Shown one piece after another: positions 45,516-54,808 of a stretch of DNA of 64,000 bases. Source of the DNA: Flavimarina sp. Hel_I_48. GTDB lineage: Bacteria > Bacteroidota > Bacteroidia > Flavobacteriales > Flavobacteriaceae. Position numbers and translations under genes: made by a program. Position 1 is the stretch's first letter; each line of letters starts with the position of its first letter. Where the stretch lies: contig NZ_JPOL01000002.1 of assembly GCF_000733945.1 (NCBI RefSeq), forward strand, positions 2,853,001 through 2,917,000, read 5' to 3'. The notes beneath the pieces were generated by a model that made no database searches, was not told where the DNA came from, and saw only the letters and a list, made by a program, of their open reading frames with translations.

Positions 45516-48500
45516 TTAATCTTCAACTAATACCCAATCACCCTTATCTAAAAGGGGAATTGCTTGTTTGTATTTGACGGTTTTATTATCCCCGTTCATT
45601 ACATTTTTAATTGTCACCCTGTCGTTACGGTTTATCTTGGGTCGCTCACGTACAATGGTTTCGGTGATTTGCTGCTGCTGGGGCTGTGTGTTATTACCAG
45701 CCTGTCTGTTTTGTGCGGCACGCTCGTCAAGATTTTGTATTTCTTCTTTAGAGGTTTCGGTTTTCTCCTTCTTTTGAGTGGTTTTCGCCTCTTTTATCTG
45801 GTTTTGCTCCTGTACGGGTAGTTCTCCTTTAAATAAGAAAGAAATCACATCTTTATTTACCTGTTCTATCATTTGTTTGAACAGTTCAAAAGCCTCAAAC
45901 TTATAGATAAGCAATGGATCCTTTTGCTCATGAACAGCCAACTGAACGCTTTGTTTTAGTTCGTCCATTTTGCGCAAATGCGTTTTCCACGCATCATCTA
46001 TAATGGCAAGGGTAATGTTTTTCTCAAAATCTGTGATAAGCTGTTTACCTTCACTTTCATATGCACCTTTTAAATTGGTAACCACGCGCAGTTCTTTGTT
46101 TCCGTCAGAAAAAGGAACAACGATACGTTCGTAATTACTATCTGGGTTTTCATATACATTTTTAATGATAGGAAAAGCCATTTCCGCATTGCGCGCCATC
46201 TTCTCTCGATAATGTTCCAGCGAAGCTTTGTAAACAATTCCGGCCAACTTTTGAACACTCATGGAGGCAAATTCTTCCTTGGTGACGGGACTGCTCATAG
46301 AGAAAAACCGAATAAGTTCAAATTCAAAATTCTTATAATCCTGAGCGACTTTGTTCGTTTCGGCTATTACTTCCGCAGTATCATAGATCATGTTTGCAAG
46401 ATCCACACGAAGGCGTTCGCCAAAAAGTGCATGATAACGACGCTTGTAGATAACCTCACGTTGCGCGTTCATTACATCATCATATTCAAGCAAGCGCTTA
46501 CGTACACCAAAGTTGTTTTCTTCAACCTTTTTCTGGGCACGTTCAATGGATTTTGAAATCATCCCATGCTGAATAACTTCACCTTCTTCAAGGCCCATTC
46601 TATCCATCATTTTTGCGATACGTTCTGAACCAAAAAGGCGCATAAGGTTGTCCTCAAGGGAAACGTAAAACTGTGAACTTCCCGGGTCTCCCTGACGACC
46701 TGCACGACCACGTAACTGGCGGTCTACTCGTCTTGAGTCGTGACGTTCTGTACCTATTATGGCAAGACCGCCCGCTCCTTTCACATCTTTGCTCAATTTA
46801 ATATCCGTACCACGACCAGCCATGTTTGTGGCAATGGTTACCTGACCAGAGTTACCGGCATCGGCAACAATATCAGCTTCTTTTTTGTGAAGTTTTGCAT
46901 TCAAGACGTTGTGCGGAATTTTGCGTAAAGTCAACATTTTGCCTAAAAGTTCAGATATTTCAACCGAAGTCGTACCTATAAGTACAGGCCTGCCGGCTTT
47001 TGTAAGTTCTGTGACTTCATCAATTACCGCATTGTATTTTTCACGCTTGGTTTTATAAACCTTATCATCTTGATCATCACGGGCAATAGGACGGTTTGTA
47101 GGTATTTCAACCACATCGAGTTTGTATATTTCCCATAATTCTCCAGCTTCGGTAACGGCCGTACCGGTCATACCAGAGAGTTTGCGGTACATCCTAAAGT
47201 AGTTCTGAAGCGTTACCGTTGCAAACGTCTGTGTAGCGTCTTCAATTTTTACGTTCTCCTTAGCTTCTATTGCCTGGTGAAGACCATCGCTATAGCGACG
47301 ACCATCCATGATACGTCCTGTCTGTTCATCTACAATCTTGACCTTATTGTCAATAACTACGTATTCTGTATCCTTTTCAAATAAAGTATACGCCTTGAGG
47401 AGCTGGTTCATGGTGTGAATACGCTCACTTTTTATGCTGAAATCCCTAAAAAGCTCTTCTTTCTTTTCTGCTTCTTCTTCTTTAGTAAGTGCAGCACTCT
47501 CAATTTTATTGATCTCCATACCCATTTCTGGCATGACAAAGAAATCGGGATTGTCTTTTCCTGAAAGGTGATCTATACCTTTATCGGTTAATTCAATTTG
47601 ATTGTTTTTCTCATCAATGGTAAAATACAGGTCCACGTCAATTTTTGGCATCTCGCGGTTATTGTCCTGCATGTAGTGATTTTCGGTCTTTTGAAGTAAC
47701 TGCTTAATACCTTCTTCACTTAAGTATTTAATAAGCGGTTTGTTTTTTGGAAGTCCGCGGTATACCCGGTATAATAAATCTGCACCTTCTTTAGTATTAC
47801 CGGCCTTGATCATTTTTTTAGCTTCGGCTAGCGTAGTGGTAAGCTGCTGACGCTGAATATTAACCAGATCATCAATTTTCGGCTTTAGGGCATCAAATTC
47901 GTGTACGTCTCCTTTCGGAACGGGTCCAGAAATAATAAGCGGGGTACGGGCATCATCTACAAGCACACTATCCACCTCATCTACAATGGCATAATTAGGG
48001 GCACGCTGCACAAGATCACCGGGGGAATGTGCCATATTATCACGCAAATAATCAAAACCAAACTCGTTGTTTGTTCCATAAGTGATATCTGCGGCATAAG
48101 CCTTTCTTCGGGAAGCGGAGTTGGGGCGATGGTAATCAATACAATCTACGGTAAGACCATGAAAGTTAAATATGGGCGCCATCCAGGCACTATCCCGTTT
48201 GGCAAGGTAATCGTTTACCGTTACCAGATGCACGCCACGACCGGTCAAGGCATTAAGGTACATGGGGAGCGTAGCCACAAGCGTTTTACCTTCACCCGTT
48301 TGCATTTCTGCAATTTTACCCTGGTGCATGGCGACACCACCTATAAGCTGTACATCGTAATGGATCATATCCCAGGTAATAGGCTTACCTGCGGCGTCCC
48401 AACTGTTAGACCAGATCGCCTGATCATCTTCCAGGGTCAGGTAGTCTTTGTTTGCGCTCAATTCCCTGTCAAAGGCACTAGCCGTAACTTTGATTTCGGT

Positions 48501-48878
48501 ATTATGAAAAAAGCGGGTAGCGGTTTCTTTTACAACAGCAAAAGCTTCGGGAAGGATATCATTGAGTACCTCTTCACTAATTTCGTAAGCTTTATCTTTA
48601 AGAGCATCTATTTCTGCATAAATGTCTTCCTTGCGGTCAATATCCTCATTAGTATCTGCTTCGGCTTCCAGCTCTGCCATTTTTGCGTTGACCTCACTGA
48701 GTGCATCTGCAATTTTTGCTTTAAATTCAATGGTTTTTGCCCTTAGTTCATCATGGGAAAGTTTTTTTATGGCTGCTTCATAACTTTTAACTTTCTCAAC
48801 TATTGGCATAATGGAGGCAACATCCTGCTTGGATTTATCGCCTACAAATACTTTTAAAACCTTATCTAAAAATCCCAT
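45516..48878 (-). CDS. secA: Preprotein translocase ATPase SecA
   Basis: 1120 residues, the motor that drives unfolded proteins through SecYEG. Recognisable parts are the Walker [15 protein letters not shown], the DEAD-type [16 protein letters not shown], the cross-linking and wing domains, [14 protein letters not shown], and [20 protein letters not shown]. It is about 200 residues longer than E. coli SecA, with insertions after [13 protein letters not shown] and near [12 protein letters not shown]. The C-terminus is Q/N-rich and ends [17 protein letters not shown] ([14 protein letters not shown]) without the CxCxSG-C-H zinc motif that binds SecB in proteobacteria. This is the usual Bacteroidota form. 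Confidence 0.96.
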   Translation of the reverse strand: MGFLDKVLKVFVGDKSKQDVASIMPIVEKVKSYEAAIKKLSHDELRAKTIEFKAKIADALSEVNAKMAELEAEADTNEDIDRKEDIYAEIDALKDKAYEISEEVLNDILPEAFAVVKETATRFFHNTEIKVTASAFDRELSANKDYLTLEDDQAIWSNSWDAAGKPITWDMIHYDVQLIGGVAMHQGKIAEMQTGEGKTLVATLPMYLNALTGRGVHLVTVNDYLAKRDSAWMAPIFNFHGLTVDCIDYHRPNSASRRKAYAADITYGTNNEFGFDYLRDNMAHSPGDLVQRAPNYAIVDEVDSVLVDDARTPLIISGPVPKGDVHEFDALKPKIDDLVNIQRQQLTTTLAEAKKMIKAGNTKEGADLLYRVYRGLPKNKPLIKYLSEEGIKQLLQKTENHYMQDNNREMPKIDVDLYFTIDEKNNQIELTDKGIDHLSGKDNPDFFVMPEMGMEINKIESAALTKEEEAEKKEELFRDFSIKSERIHTMNQLLKAYTLFEKDTEYVVIDNKVKIVDEQTGRIMDGRRYSDGLHQAIEAKENVKIEDATQTFATVTLQNYFRMYRKLSGMTGTAVTEAGELWEIYKLDVVEIPTNRPIARDDQDDKVYKTKREKYNAVIDEVTELTKAGRPVLIGTTSVEISELLGKMLTLRKIPHNVLNAKLHKKEADIVADAGNSGQVTIATNMAGRGTDIKLSKDVKGAGGLAIIGTERHDSRRVDRQLRGRAGRQGDPGSSQFYVSLEDNLMRLFGSERIAKMMDRMGLEEGEVIQHGMISKSIERAQKKVEENNFGVRKRLLEYDDVMNAQREVIYKRRYHALFGERLRVDLANMIYDTAEVIAETNKVAQDYKNFEFELIRFFSMSSPVTKEEFASMSVQKLAGIVYKASLEHYREKMARNAEMAFPIIKNVYENPDSNYERIVVPFSDGNKELRVVTNLKGAYESEGKQLITDFEKNITLAIIDDAWKTHLRKMDELKQSVQLAVHEQKDPLLIYKFEAFELFKQMIEQVNKDVISFLFKGELPVQEQNQIKEAKTTQKKEKTETSKEEIQNLDERAAQNRQAGNNTQPQQQQITETIVRERPKINRNDRVTIKNVMNGDNKTVKYKQAIPLLDKGDWVLVED

Positions 48879-48913
48879 GGTTGGTATGATCTTTTAATTG
48901 TAATTATTCCGTT

Positions 48914-48921
48914 CAAATTTA
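48914..48921 (-). promoter_or_regulatory. TAnnTTTG -7 element of secA
   Basis: On the minus strand this reads TAAATTTG, an exact consensus match 35 bases before the secA ATG and directly after the upstream terminator. No standard -33 box was identified. Confidence 0.45.
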
Positions 48922-48922
48922 A

Positions 48923-48951
48923 GCAAAAAAAAAGCCTCTAAGTGAGACTTT
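48923..48951 (-). terminator. Hairpin terminator of the DUF2795 gene
   Basis: On the minus strand AAAGTCTC pairs with GAGGCTTT (one G-T pair) around a five-base loop and is followed by a long T run. Confidence 0.75.
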
Positions 48952-48976
48952 ATAGTTGTTTATGGTATGGGTATAT

Positions 48977-49198
48977 TTAATACTCGTCCTCGTTCCAGAG
49001 ATAATCATCTTCTGAAGGGTAATCTGGCCAAATCTCATCTATAGAATCATAAGAGTCACCCTCATCTTCCATAGCTTGTAGATTTTCCACAACCTCCAGA
49101 GGAGCTCCAGTCCTAATTGCATAATCAATCAATTCATCTTTTGTGGCCGGCCAAGGGGCGTCGCTCAAGTGAGATGCCAATTCTAAAGTCCAGTACAT
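48977..49198 (-). CDS. DUF2795-type small acidic protein
   Basis: 73 residues from the ATG at 49198 (YWTLELASHLSDAPWPATKD). The frame extends 22 codons upstream, but that stretch looks like noncoding AT-rich sequence and the family begins here. The core (WPATKDELIDYAIRTGAPLE, VVENLQAMEDEGDSYDSI) is the DUF2795 fold; the C-terminus is very acidic (DYPSEDDYLWNEDEY). Similar genes commonly sit between cobalamin adenosyltransferase and secA in flavobacteria, as here. Function unknown. Confidence 0.85.
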   Translation of the reverse strand: MYWTLELASHLSDAPWPATKDELIDYAIRTGAPLEVVENLQAMEDEGDSYDSIDEIWPDYPSEDDYLWNEDEY

Positions 49199-49332
49199 AG
49201 CGTAGCGTGTTTTTAATTTTTGCAAAAATAAATTTTTGAACGCTAAAACCAAGTAAATAATCAATTATTATCAAAATAATTTATAAGAACGTCTGTGCCG
49301 GCCTATTAATGCTGAAAATGAGGTCTAAAACA

Positions 49333-49908
49333 CTAGTTTTCCTTTTCGGGAATCCATTTAATTTCTTCTGCTTGTAGTTCATGGGTCAACATTCGTGCCA
49401 GCATAAACAGATAGTCAGATAGTCTGTTGAGGTATTTCAATGAAAATTTATCAAAGGGTTGTTGCTCATAAAGTGCTGAGGCATTGCGCTCAGCCCTGCG
49501 GCAGACGCAGCGGGCAATGTGACAGAATGACACCGACTGATGCCCTCCCGGAAGCACAAAGTGCGTCATCTGGGGCAGATGGGATTCCATGCGGTCCATC
49601 TCATTTTCCAGGTGTTCCAGATCAGCTTCTTTTATTTTTTTAATATCCAGACGCTCTTTTCCATTTTTGAGAGTCGCTTTTTGTGGATCTGTAGCGAGAA
49701 TGGCGCCAACGGTAAAAAGATTTTTTTGAATCTGGAGCAGGTTCTTTTTGTGAAGCTGGTCAATTTCCTGATCGCGTATAAGTCCCAGATGTGCATTGAG
49801 TTCATCTACCGTTCCATAGCTTTCTATGCGCAGATTGTGCTTAGGTACTCGTGTACCGCCAAATAGGGCAGTAGTGCCTTTATCACCCGTTTTCGTATAT
49901 ATTTTCAT
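49333..49908 (-). CDS. Cob(I)yrinic acid a,c-diamide adenosyltransferase, PduO type
   Basis: 191 residues, the PduO class of ATP:cob(I)alamin adenosyltransferase. The N-terminal ATP loop (YTKTGDKGTTALFGGTRVPK) and the RIESYGTVDELNAHLGL helix are diagnostic. The helical bundle continues with FVLPGGHQSVSFCHIARCVC, RRAERNASAL and YLNRLSDYLFMLAR. It makes adenosylcobalamin for methylmalonyl-CoA mutase-type enzymes. No cobalamin riboswitch or synthesis gene is seen nearby, so it most likely serves salvage. Confidence 0.93.
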   Translation of the reverse strand: MKIYTKTGDKGTTALFGGTRVPKHNLRIESYGTVDELNAHLGLIRDQEIDQLHKKNLLQIQKNLFTVGAILATDPQKATLKNGKERLDIKKIKEADLEHLENEMDRMESHLPQMTHFVLPGGHQSVSFCHIARCVCRRAERNASALYEQQPFDKFSLKYLNRLSDYLFMLARMLTHELQAEEIKWIPEKEN

Positions 49909-49998
49909 GCCGTGAGGAGTAATTTTTGATTTGTGTTAGCAGCGTTTATTTTCTTTGATATTCATGAAGATTCACTTTAGAATAATAAGAAAAGCTGT

Positions 49999-50184
49999 TT
50001 ATGTTTTATTGCGTTTTTCTTCTTCCTGCTTGCGCTCCATATAATTTTCGCGAAAGCTCCTGCGTCTTCTGTCACTGTTCTTTTTAGTATTTTTTCGGTT
50101 GTTTGCGACGACTATTAAAAACAATACCGCAACAACGACAACGATTAGAATGCTTTGCATTTCTTCGGAAATAAAATCGAACAT
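49999..50184 (-). CDS. Small single-pass membrane protein
   Basis: 61 residues: a short acidic start (FDFISEEMQ), one membrane helix (SILIVVVVAVLFLIVVA) and a very basic, hydrophilic tail (NNRKNTKKNSDRRRRSFREN and onward). The topology is probably N-out, C-in. It lies just downstream of the broken hepT gene, whose stop is four bases before its start, and could be co-transcribed. No homologous family recognised. Confidence 0.6.
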   Translation of the reverse strand: MFDFISEEMQSILIVVVVAVLFLIVVANNRKNTKKNSDRRRRSFRENYMERKQEEEKRNKT

Positions 50185-50188
50185 TTTA

Positions 50189-50529
50189 TTAGTTTTTAAG
50201 AAGTTCTGACACTTCTTTTTTTAAAAGAGGTATGTCATTATGAATTATGTTCCACAGAATATCGTAGGAAACAAATTCATAGCCATGCGAGATTCTACAG
50301 CGGGTATCAATTATATTTCTTATCTGACTGATCTTTTCGGCTATATTTTGATCTTCTTTTAAAATTTTATTTGAAGCTTTACCTATTATTTTTAAGTTTC
50401 GTTCTACGGATTTAATGGTTTTGATGTCTCTTGAGAAATCATCAAATTGCGTTATTGCACGTATAAAAATCTGATTTCATTAATAGATCTATGAATATCA
50501 TACAGGCAAGTTTTGATTTTGATGTTCAT
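50189..50529 (-). pseudogene. hepT: HepT-like HEPN ribonuclease toxin, frameshifted
   Basis: Reading the minus strand from the ATG at 50529 (overlapping the 3' end of mntA) gives NIKIKTCLYDIHRSINEI, a typical HepT/DUF86 start, but the frame then stops after 25 residues. The sequence resumes one frame over as IFIRAITQFDDFSRDIKT and continues to a stop at 50189 with VERNLKIIGKASNKIL and the HEPN catalytic motif R-x4-H-x-Y (RCRISHGY). The span is 341 bases, one short of 114 codons, which fits loss of one base near 50471-50473. HepT is an RNase toxin that MntA silences by adding AMP. As read it makes no toxin. Confidence 0.82.
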
Positions 50530-50821
50530 ATACTAGAACTTTTGTGCGATCAAGTTCTTCTTTAAAATATGGATTACTGATCGCTCTTTCTTCCAATAAA
50601 TCTATATTTCTGCCCAAAAGTTCAATTAATTTGAATTTTAGGTCAAAATATTTATCATTATAATTAAATGGATCCTTTTCCTCAATACCAACCACGAGAT
50701 CAATGTCACTGGCGTCACTGAATCTCTCAGTAAGAACAGAACCAAATGCAAAAAGGCTCTTCACTTGATTTTTCAAGCAAAGTTCACGTATTTGATCCGC
50801 ATGATCGAGAAGGATTTTCAT
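50498..50821 (-). CDS. mntA: MntA-like nucleotidyltransferase antitoxin
   Basis: 107 residues of the minimal nucleotidyltransferase fold. The signature GS-x10-D-x-D is intact (GSVLTERFSDASDID), and a third acidic residue follows in the DLKFKLIELL-NIDLLEERA region. In HepT/MntA type VII toxin-antitoxin systems this protein neutralises the HEPN toxin by adding AMP to the tyrosine of its R-x4-H-x-Y motif. The downstream partner overlaps its end by about 30 bases but is frameshifted. The protein itself appears complete. ATG at 50821. Confidence 0.88.
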   Translation of the reverse strand: MKILLDHADQIRELCLKNQVKSLFAFGSVLTERFSDASDIDLVVGIEEKDPFNYNDKYFDLKFKLIELLGRNIDLLEERAISNPYFKEELDRTKVLVYEHQNQNLPV

Positions 50822-50881
50822 ACCTTAAAAATAAGGATTTAAGCTGAATTTCTTCCGTAGAAATCACAAAATCAAGCTTCG

Positions 50882-51916
50882 TTACATCTGCTGGTGCTTT
50901 GCGTAATTGCGCCATTTTTCAAAACAAGCTTGCATATCTTCTGGTATTTCACTGTCAAAGCTTTTCCATTCGCCACTAACTGGATGCTCAAAACCAAGGG
51001 TTTTTGCATGCAGCGCCTGCCGTGGAAGCACTTTAAAACAATTATCTACAAACTGCTTGTATTTAGTGAATGTTGTTCCTTTTAAAACAGCATCACCTCC
51101 ATAACGTTCATCATTAAAAAGGGTATGGCCTATATATTTCATATGTACGCGAATCTGGTGGGTACGACCGGTCTCCAGCTTGCAGGAAACCATGGTAACG
51201 TAGCCAAAACGCTCCAGGACTTTATAATGGGTGACTGCTTCCTTACCGTGGTCAGATTCTTCAAAAACGATATTTTGCATTCTGTTTTTAGGGTGGCGGG
51301 CGATATTGCCTTCTATAGTGCCACTGTCATTTTCCACATTTCCCCATACGAGCGCCACATATTCCCGCTCACTGGTCTTGTTAAAAAACTGCTTGGCCAG
51401 ATGGGTCATGGCATCGTCTGTTTTTGCGACCACCAGGAGTCCGCTGGTGTCTTTGTCTATGCGGTGTACCAGGCCGGGCCGACCACTGCTGTTTTCCGGC
51501 AGGTTTTCAAAATGGTAGGTAAGCGCATTGATAAGTGTGCCGCTATAATTGCCATGACCAGGGTGAACCACCATTCCGGGAGGTTTGTTTACCACAAGCA
51601 ACGCATCGTCCTCATAAACGATATCAATGGGAATATTCTCTGGGACAAGTAAAAATTCATAGGGCGGATGTTCAAAAAGCACGCGCACCACATCATTTGC
51701 CTTTACCTTATAATTCTGCTTGACAACCTCGCCATTGACCTGAATATTGCCATTTTTTGCCGCTTTTTGAATCTTGTTACGGGTCGCTTTTTCCACAAAA
51801 TTCATTAAAAATTTATCTACGCGCAAAGGTTCCTGACCCTTACCGGCGGTAAAGTTATAATGCTCATAAAGCTCATCGTCCTGCTCTTCGTTATCGGTGG
51901 TATTCTCGTCCTGCAT
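50882..51916 (-). CDS. RluD-family pseudouridine synthase
   Basis: 344 residues from the ATG at 51916 (QDENTTDNEEQDDELYEHYN); the frame runs five codons further to a TTG. An S4 RNA-binding domain (LRVDKFLMNFVEKATRNKIQ to KANDVVRVLF) precedes the catalytic domain, with the Asp in HRIDKDTSGLLVVAK and the later LETGRTHQIRVHM motif. Such enzymes modify 23S rRNA uridines; the RluD-like arrangement suggests helix 69, but this is inferred. It follows the PASTA gene on the same strand, a common flavobacterial order. Confidence 0.92.
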   Translation of the reverse strand: MQDENTTDNEEQDDELYEHYNFTAGKGQEPLRVDKFLMNFVEKATRNKIQKAAKNGNIQVNGEVVKQNYKVKANDVVRVLFEHPPYEFLLVPENIPIDIVYEDDALLVVNKPPGMVVHPGHGNYSGTLINALTYHFENLPENSSGRPGLVHRIDKDTSGLLVVAKTDDAMTHLAKQFFNKTSEREYVALVWGNVENDSGTIEGNIARHPKNRMQNIVFEESDHGKEAVTHYKVLERFGYVTMVSCKLETGRTHQIRVHMKYIGHTLFNDERYGGDAVLKGTTFTKYKQFVDNCFKVLPRQALHAKTLGFEHPVSGEWKSFDSEIPEDMQACFEKWRNYAKHQQM

Positions 51917-52058
51917 ACCTATAATTTTCAATCCCTTGAAGGATTCATTAGTTGACCCTAAAGGTCGAAATCTTATACTTTTTCCACATCAAAATCAGCG
52001 CGCAACTCATAAATAGAGTAACCCTGAGACCTGATTTTATTTGAAAATATTTTAAGGC

Positions 52059-52622
52059 TTAATTATCGTATCCGCTTTTGCCGTCGCCCAGAACAAGATC
52101 TATCGTTGCTGTTTTCCGCAAGGGTACGCCCTCTTCCAGTTTTTTGCCTTCGTGCCGCATTTCCAGTACTTCATCTTCGGCAATGTAGGGCTTGTAGGTA
52201 ATTTTGCCTACTTTAAAACCCATAGCGATAAGCGTAGGTTCCGCTTGTCTCAAGGTACGTCCTATAATACTGGGCACTTCGATCTGGCGGTAACCAGAAG
52301 GGTTCATGACCAGGTATATTTTTCGGTTTTCCTTTACAAACTTTCCGGGTGCCGGGGTTTGTTCAATTACGGAATATTTCGGGAAATCCGGGTTGTAGTT
52401 AGAAGAGTCAATCACTACATAATTGAGGTCAGATTCCTTCAGCTTTTGCTTTACCAAAGCCAGGTTCATTTTGCCAAGGTCAGGCACGGCAATACGCTGG
52501 TCGTGATTTGTTGATCCCTGTAGCCAGTACATAGAAAGAAAAACAAGCCCCACGATAATCACAGCTGCCAGAGCCAGCTGAATTAAAAAAGATTTACTGA
52601 ATATAAAGCGTATAAAACCCAT
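52059..52622 (-). CDS. PASTA-domain membrane protein
   Basis: 187 residues. A membrane helix near the N-terminus (LIQLALAAVIIVGLVFLSMY, about 14-33) anchors two PASTA domains in the periplasm (about 45-112 and 113-183: VPDLGKMNLALVKQKL and VPSIIGRTLRQAEPTLIAMG). PASTA domains bind peptidoglycan or beta-lactam-like ligands and are usually attached to kinases or penicillin-binding proteins; here they stand alone. The neighbour ddl makes D-Ala-D-Ala for the same polymer, so a cell-wall role is plausible. Confidence 0.87.
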   Translation of the reverse strand: MGFIRFIFSKSFLIQLALAAVIIVGLVFLSMYWLQGSTNHDQRIAVPDLGKMNLALVKQKLKESDLNYVVIDSSNYNPDFPKYSVIEQTPAPGKFVKENRKIYLVMNPSGYRQIEVPSIIGRTLRQAEPTLIAMGFKVGKITYKPYIAEDEVLEMRHEGKKLEEGVPLRKTATIDLVLGDGKSGYDN

Positions 52623-52753
52623 TTGATTAGCCTTTTTTGTAGCTGCAAATTTAGTTAAAATTGGTTCGGTTTGTTGGTCGTTTCTTTTTTTGTTTAAATG
52701 TCCCCTAGATCATGAGACAAACAAAATGCTGAAAAAGGGTCAAAATCTCAAAA

Positions 52754-52788
52754 TTGTCCTTGCTTTTCGGTCAATGTTTGTACTTTTA
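52754..52788 (+). promoter_or_regulatory. Promoter of ddl-coaD
   Basis: A TTG at 52760-52762 (another at 52754) is followed after 18 bases by TACTTTTA at 52781-52788, one mismatch from TAnnTTTG. This is the best-spaced promoter I found; it predicts a short leader before the ATG at 52809. Confidence 0.5.
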
Positions 52789-52808
52789 AACGCTTATAGT
52801 TTATATAT

Positions 52809-53801
52809 ATGTCAAAGAAAAATATAGCCATTGTGATGGGCGGCTATTCCAGCGAGGCTCAGATTTCCTTAAAAAGCGGGCGTACCGTTTTTGAAAACCT
52901 CGACCGTACTATTTATGAGCCTTATGCCGTTGAGATCCTTCGTGATTCGTGGCATTGTGTACTGGCAGACGGTTCAAAAATTGCTATAAATAAAGCCGAT
53001 TTCAGTATTGAAATTGACTCAAAAACCATCTTTTTTGACGCGGTTTTCAATACTATTCATGGTACCCCGGGAGAAAACGGATTGTTTCAGGCGTATTTGG
53101 AATTGCTTGATATCCCGCAGACCGCGAGCGATTTTTATCAGGCCGCGCTTACCTTTAACAAAAGGGACTGCATCAGTGCGTTAAAACCTTATGGAATAAA
53201 AACCGCAACCAATTATTACCTCAATCAGGGTGATGTCATTGATGAAAAGGCCATTGTTGAACGTGTGGGGTTGCCGTGTTTTGTAAAGGCCAATAGGGCG
53301 GGGAGCAGTTTTGGTATTTCAAAAGTATATGAAGCCGAAAATTTGAAAGATGCAATCGCTATTTCTTTTAAAGAAGATAATGAGGTGATCATTGAATCCT
53401 TTTTAGAGGGTACCGAAGTTTCCATTGGCGTGGTTGAATATGAGGGTCAGGTAATGGCCTTGCCGGCAACCGAAATTGTAAGCGAAAATGACTTTTTTGA
53501 CTACGATGCTAAATATGAAGGTAAATCGCAGGAAATTACCCCGGCGAGAATTTCCGAAATTCAGGCGCAGGCATTAAAGCAACAGGCCGAAACCATCTTT
53601 AAGGTTTTAAAACTAAAGGGCATTACCCGTGCAGAGTTTATTTTTCACAATGGGGAGCCGCACTTTCTGGAAATAAACACGACTCCGGGTCTTACCCCGG
53701 CAAGCCTAATCCCTCAGCAAGCTAAAGTAGCGGGGATTTCGTTACAAGATCTCTTTGGGGAGATGATCACAAATGTGCTTAAAGAAGAGAAAAACAGTTA
53801 A
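52809..53801 (+). CDS. ddl: D-alanine--D-alanine ligase
   Basis: 330 residues of the ATP-grasp family, joining two D-alanines with ATP for peptidoglycan. The N-terminal IAIVMGGYSSEAQISLKSG, the IHGTPGENGLFQAYLELL segment, the ATP-grasp strand FVKANRAGSSFGISKV and the metal-binding EFIFHNGEPHFLEINTTPG with LTPASLIPQQA all match Ddl. The length is normal. It shares a transcript with coaD, which starts 42 bases on. Confidence 0.96.
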   Translation: MSKKNIAIVMGGYSSEAQISLKSGRTVFENLDRTIYEPYAVEILRDSWHCVLADGSKIAINKADFSIEIDSKTIFFDAVFNTIHGTPGENGLFQAYLELLDIPQTASDFYQAALTFNKRDCISALKPYGIKTATNYYLNQGDVIDEKAIVERVGLPCFVKANRAGSSFGISKVYEAENLKDAIAISFKEDNEVIIESFLEGTEVSIGVVEYEGQVMALPATEIVSENDFFDYDAKYEGKSQEITPARISEIQAQALKQQAETIFKVLKLKGITRAEFIFHNGEPHFLEINTTPGLTPASLIPQQAKVAGISLQDLFGEMITNVLKEEKNS

Positions 53802-53843
53802 AAAAGGACTGAAAAACGACCTATTGAACCTAAAATTAGAATT

Positions 53844-54296
53844 ATGAACAAAGCAGTCTTTCCAGGATCTTTTGATCCATTGACTTTGGGACATTACGAT
53901 ATTATTGAGCGTGGTCTCACCCTTTTTGATGAAATTATCTTGGCGCTGGGCAATAATGCACAGAAAAAATATATGTTTTCTGAAGATCAGCGCGAACACT
54001 TTTTAACCGAAACCTTCAAGGATGAGCCCCGTATCAAAGTGATGCGCTATCAGGGCCTAACGGTAGAATTCTGCAAAGCAAACGATGCCGGTTTTATATT
54101 GCGTGGCCTGCGCAATCCAGCCGACTTTGAATTTGAAAAGGCGATTGCACATACCAACCGTAAACTGGCTAAAATTGAAACGGTATTCCTACTTACTTCT
54201 TCCGGGAAAAGTTATATTTCTTCATCTATTGTACGTGACGTGATACGAAATAATGGTGATTATACAGAGCTGGTGCCGGGGGCGGTGAGAGTTTAG
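53844..54296 (+). CDS. coaD: Phosphopantetheine adenylyltransferase
   Basis: 150 residues, the fourth step of coenzyme A synthesis from pantothenate (ATP plus 4'-phosphopantetheine gives dephospho-CoA). Motifs are FPGSFDPLTLGHYDII, with the T/H-x-G-H nucleotidyltransferase signature, RYQGLTVEFC, ILRGLRNPADFEFE and the ISSSIVRDVIRN end. It starts with ATG 42 bases after ddl. The downstream region holds three dispersed repeats in opposite orientation. Confidence 0.96.
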   Translation: MNKAVFPGSFDPLTLGHYDIIERGLTLFDEIILALGNNAQKKYMFSEDQREHFLTETFKDEPRIKVMRYQGLTVEFCKANDAGFILRGLRNPADFEFEKAIAHTNRKLAKIETVFLLTSSGKSYISSSIVRDVIRNNGDYTELVPGAVRV

Positions 54297-54324
54297 CAAT
54301 TTTAGGTGGCCTTATATTTTTTAA

Positions 54325-54418
54325 TGGTTTTGGGCGTTTCCCTACGGGCCGGGCTTTACGTTTCAATCTTTTTGCTCGTTCCTCGCAAAAAGGATTTTCA
54401 CTGCAATCCCTAACGCAA
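54325..54418 (-). repeat. Dispersed cloverleaf-like element, copy D
   Basis: On the minus strand it begins TTTGCGTTAGGGATTGCAG and keeps CTTTTTG/CAAAAAG and CCC-GTA-GGG. It is preceded on that strand by about 50 bases shared with copy E. Confidence 0.88.
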
Positions 54419-54578
54419 ACAGGCTTTTGTTTTTAGATATTTTAAAATGTCATAGTCTAACGTTACCCTGTTCAGATAGCTATAGGAATGGCTCAGTGTT
54501 GCAAAAGCAGCTCAAGTACTTTATTTGAAAAACGGCTATTTTTAGTGTGTTTTCAGCCATTTTTGGAATGTTTTTATC

Positions 54579-54672
54579 GGTTTCTGGGCGTTCCCCTTCG
54601 GGCCGGGTTTTACGTTTCAATCTTTTTGCTCGTCCCTCGTAAAAAGGATTTTCACTGCAATCCCTAACGCAA
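54579..54672 (-). repeat. Dispersed cloverleaf-like element, copy E
   Basis: Minus-strand copy with CCC-GAA-GGG in the last arm and CTTTTT/AAAAAG in the middle arm. Its 5' flank matches that of copy D, including AGATATCTAAAAACAAAAAG. Confidence 0.88.
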
Positions 54673-54808
54673 ACAGGCTTTTTGTTTTTAGATATCTTTA
54701 AAATATCATAATCTGACGTCACCCTGAATTTATTTTGGGGTAGCATAAGCTGCTCTAGCATTTTAGTTGAAAAAAGGCCGATATTCGGGTGATTTTGGCC
54801 GTTTTAGA

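Noticed and set aside
47901..48746. 281-codon open frame on the plus strand
   Set aside because: It is entirely antisense to secA, whose protein is unmistakable; the translation has no family motif and is rich in residues expected from the reverse strand.
54480..54761. 93-codon minus-strand frame, with a relative at 37744-37959
   Set aside because: Both run through the dispersed element and share a peptide of the type RDCS-NPF-E-RAKRLKRK because of the repeat. Other copies are not open in that frame, so the conservation is at nucleic-acid level.
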